The translations under genes were made by a program, and so were the position numbers. Shown piece by piece: positions 62,632-64,000 of a stretch of 64,000 bases of DNA (within the stretch, counting starts at the first letter, position 1; each line of letters starts with the position of its first letter). Under the pieces are notes generated by a model that saw only the letters and a list, made by a program, of their open reading frames with translations, was not told the origin of the DNA and made no database searches. Origin of the DNA: Synaphobranchus kaupii (lineage: Eukaryota; Chordata; Actinopteri; Anguilliformes; Synaphobranchidae); the NCBI GenBank assembly GCA_029718625.1, contig CM056380.1, forward strand, positions 47,430,576 through 47,494,575, written 5' to 3'.

Positions 62632-62793
62632 CTCTTTTAGGCAACCCATAAAGTTGTTGCTAACGGGCGATCCTGGTAAGTCGGCCGTGCTAGGACTGCC
62701 CCCGACATAGAAAAAGTCATCAGACCCTAGCATGGTGTAGTCCTCTTGTGTATATCCCGTGGTGGTCAGAATTCCATCCACAGATATTGTTAC
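62632..62793 (-). CDS. nrxn1: Neurexin exon: LNS2 middle
   Basis: This 162-nt exon, phase 0 at both ends, encodes [40 protein letters not shown] and [14 protein letters not shown]. It forms the core of LNS2, including the strand just after splice site 2. Acceptor is TTGCCTAG before GTAACAAT; donor is AAAGAG then GTAAAC. It joins VVYKNND of the next exon in frame. The frame is intact. Confidence 0.97.
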
Positions 62794-63889
62794 CTAGGCA
62801 ACAAAGCACAGGAAAAGGACACGCTATACTTGGACACCTATAGGCTGCAGTCCGGCTTGTTCCTCTTCAGGCCTAGGAAATTTGTCTTCCTATGCTTTAT
62901 TCACTTACTATGTGTTTTTGTATGAAACCCATTTTCATGTCTGTTTCATTTTTTTCTTGTTTTTCATTTTGCCAGTTTGGTATTGCATTGTAGTCTGCAA
63001 GCCCCCGTGAAAAAGCTAAACTGGTTAGGGAGGTTACTGATTTTCCAGACTAAAGTGTTAGTATTGCCCCTACTGCAACTCAAAAGTAATTTAGCAGACA
63101 CAAAAATGGTGTTAGTAGAATGTATTCTCGGTTAGTTTTGCTAGGGTACATATTAGTACGTTTAAGCAGTTTGTTTCTATGTAAAAACAAAATTAAAACA
63201 AAACAAAACAACAGCGTGTCACAGGGTTAGATCAACAGCTCAAGCCATTATAAGCACAACCACAATTTGCATTTGTTAATAGAGCCAAAATTAAAAAATA
63301 CAAAAAAAAATACAAAAAAAATCATGCCTTTGTTTTCCTTTTGTGCGCACGCACACGCAAAAGGAAAATTGTATTTGTTAATAAAAACTTTAAAAAAAAA
63401 TTAGTTAAAAGCAATTGAATCCACGTGATAGCACACTGAGTTGTGGCACACAGCATCACAAAGATGGTCTCAAAAAAAAAACAAGGACAGCAACAACGGC
63501 TTTCAAGTGAGTCTCGTTAGGACACATGGGCAAGCTGGCCAATCGCAGCAGGCATTCAGAGCGCATGCCATGCAGAATGAATGGTCATAGAGCTGGCTGA
63601 GCCAATGAGCAACAGGCGAGCCAGCCAGGAGAGTCCTCCTTGTAAACCACTGCCTGATGCAAAAGGCTCGAAACGATGCTCCTGAAGGGTGAATCAAACA
63701 GAATTGGACAGGAAACAGGTAAAATGAGGAAGATAAACCAACAAATGACAAGAAAGAAAAAAGGTTGTTGGAAAAAGTAAGCTGAAGAGTACCAACCGCA
63801 GTTCCCTTTCTGTTAATGACGTCTACAGTAAAGAAAGGAAAGAAACACAAGGCAAACCCAAACTAAGAGACAATTAGAATGATATCTAC
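62794..63889 (-). other. nrxn1: Intron between SS2 and LNS2-middle exons
   Basis: AT-rich sequence with several poly-A runs. One cryptic 30-nt exon-like segment is discussed under rejected items. No other feature is seen. Confidence 0.7.
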
Positions 63890-63934
63890 CGAACAATGTA
63901 GTTTGTTTACCATAGCGTGTCCAATGCCTGAGTG
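63890..63934 (-). CDS. nrxn1: Neurexin SS2 alternative exon with two donors
   Basis: The long form is 45 nt and encodes HSGIGHAMVNKLHCS; the short form, 63911-63934, is 24 nt and encodes HSGIGHAM. The inner donor is CTATG then GTAAAC, whose bases also code Val-Asn in the long form. The outer donor is TTCG then GTAGAT. Both lengths are multiples of three and join VTISVDG in phase 0. The acceptor is preceded by a CU-rich tract (CCTTTTCTCCCCCCTTTTCC, then ACAAAG). This is the known SS2 arrangement of neurexin 1 with 8- or 15-residue inserts in LNS2. Confidence 0.95.
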
Positions 63935-64000
63935 CTTTGTGGAAAAGGGGGGAGAAAGGAAATTAAAAACTGTGAACAGAATAACGATTGTTACTCAAAA

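Noticed and set aside
63793..63822. Phase-0 30-nt exon-like segment between SS2 and the next exon (TSLTERELRL)
   Set aside because: The acceptor is strong, but the donor GTACTC is poor and the peptide matches no neurexin insert I know. Junction reads would be needed.

Overview
This window is intronic and exonic sequence of a vertebrate alpha-neurexin gene, read on the minus strand. The exon translations match neurexin-1 best, so I call it nrxn1 (nrxn1a or nrxn1b cannot be told apart here). The organism is most likely a ray-finned fish. Introns are only 1-11 kb, dinucleotide repeats are very dense, there is a tRNA-derived SINE with the tail style common in teleosts, and several Tc1/mariner-, hAT- and THAP-type DNA transposon remnants are present.

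Transcription runs from high to low coordinates. In order the exons are: the SS2 alternative exon (63890-63934, two donors), LNS2 (62632-62793), LNS2 end plus LNS3 start (53477-53918), LNS3 end plus EGF2 (44376-44759), LNS4 start (33450-33654), SS3 microexon (30862-30888), LNS4 middle (20793-20915), a candidate unrecognised 24-nt microexon (20705-20728), LNS4 end plus LNS5 start (18872-19253), LNS5 (15842-16032), LNS5 end (14032-14206), SS6 microexon (6270-6296) and EGF3 (3015-3134). All splice junctions are GT/AG and the phases are compatible. The N-terminal exons (signal peptide, LNS1, EGF1, SS1) lie beyond the high-coordinate end. LNS6, SS4, the stalk, the membrane segment and the cytoplasmic tail lie beyond the low-coordinate end. 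No beta-neurexin first exon was recognised.

Two exons, 33450-33654 and 14032-14206, each carry one extra base in a short homopolymer and are one base longer than their phases allow. They are otherwise intact, so consensus errors are the likeliest explanation.

The introns hold a 325-bp-period tandem repeat (1-600), many microsatellites, a 43-bp minisatellite split by a Tc1/IS630-type transposon (16062-18460), a foldback element with 252-bp inverted arms and a broken THAP-domain exon (23517-24702), twin 102-bp palindromic MITEs (37327 and 38466), a Tc1 foldback MITE (59816-60353), a hAT-type MITE with target duplication (62137-62352), a LINE fragment split by a hairpin MITE (50506-50950), SINE copies, and four CpG-dense intronic patches. 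I see no second protein-coding host gene on either strand.
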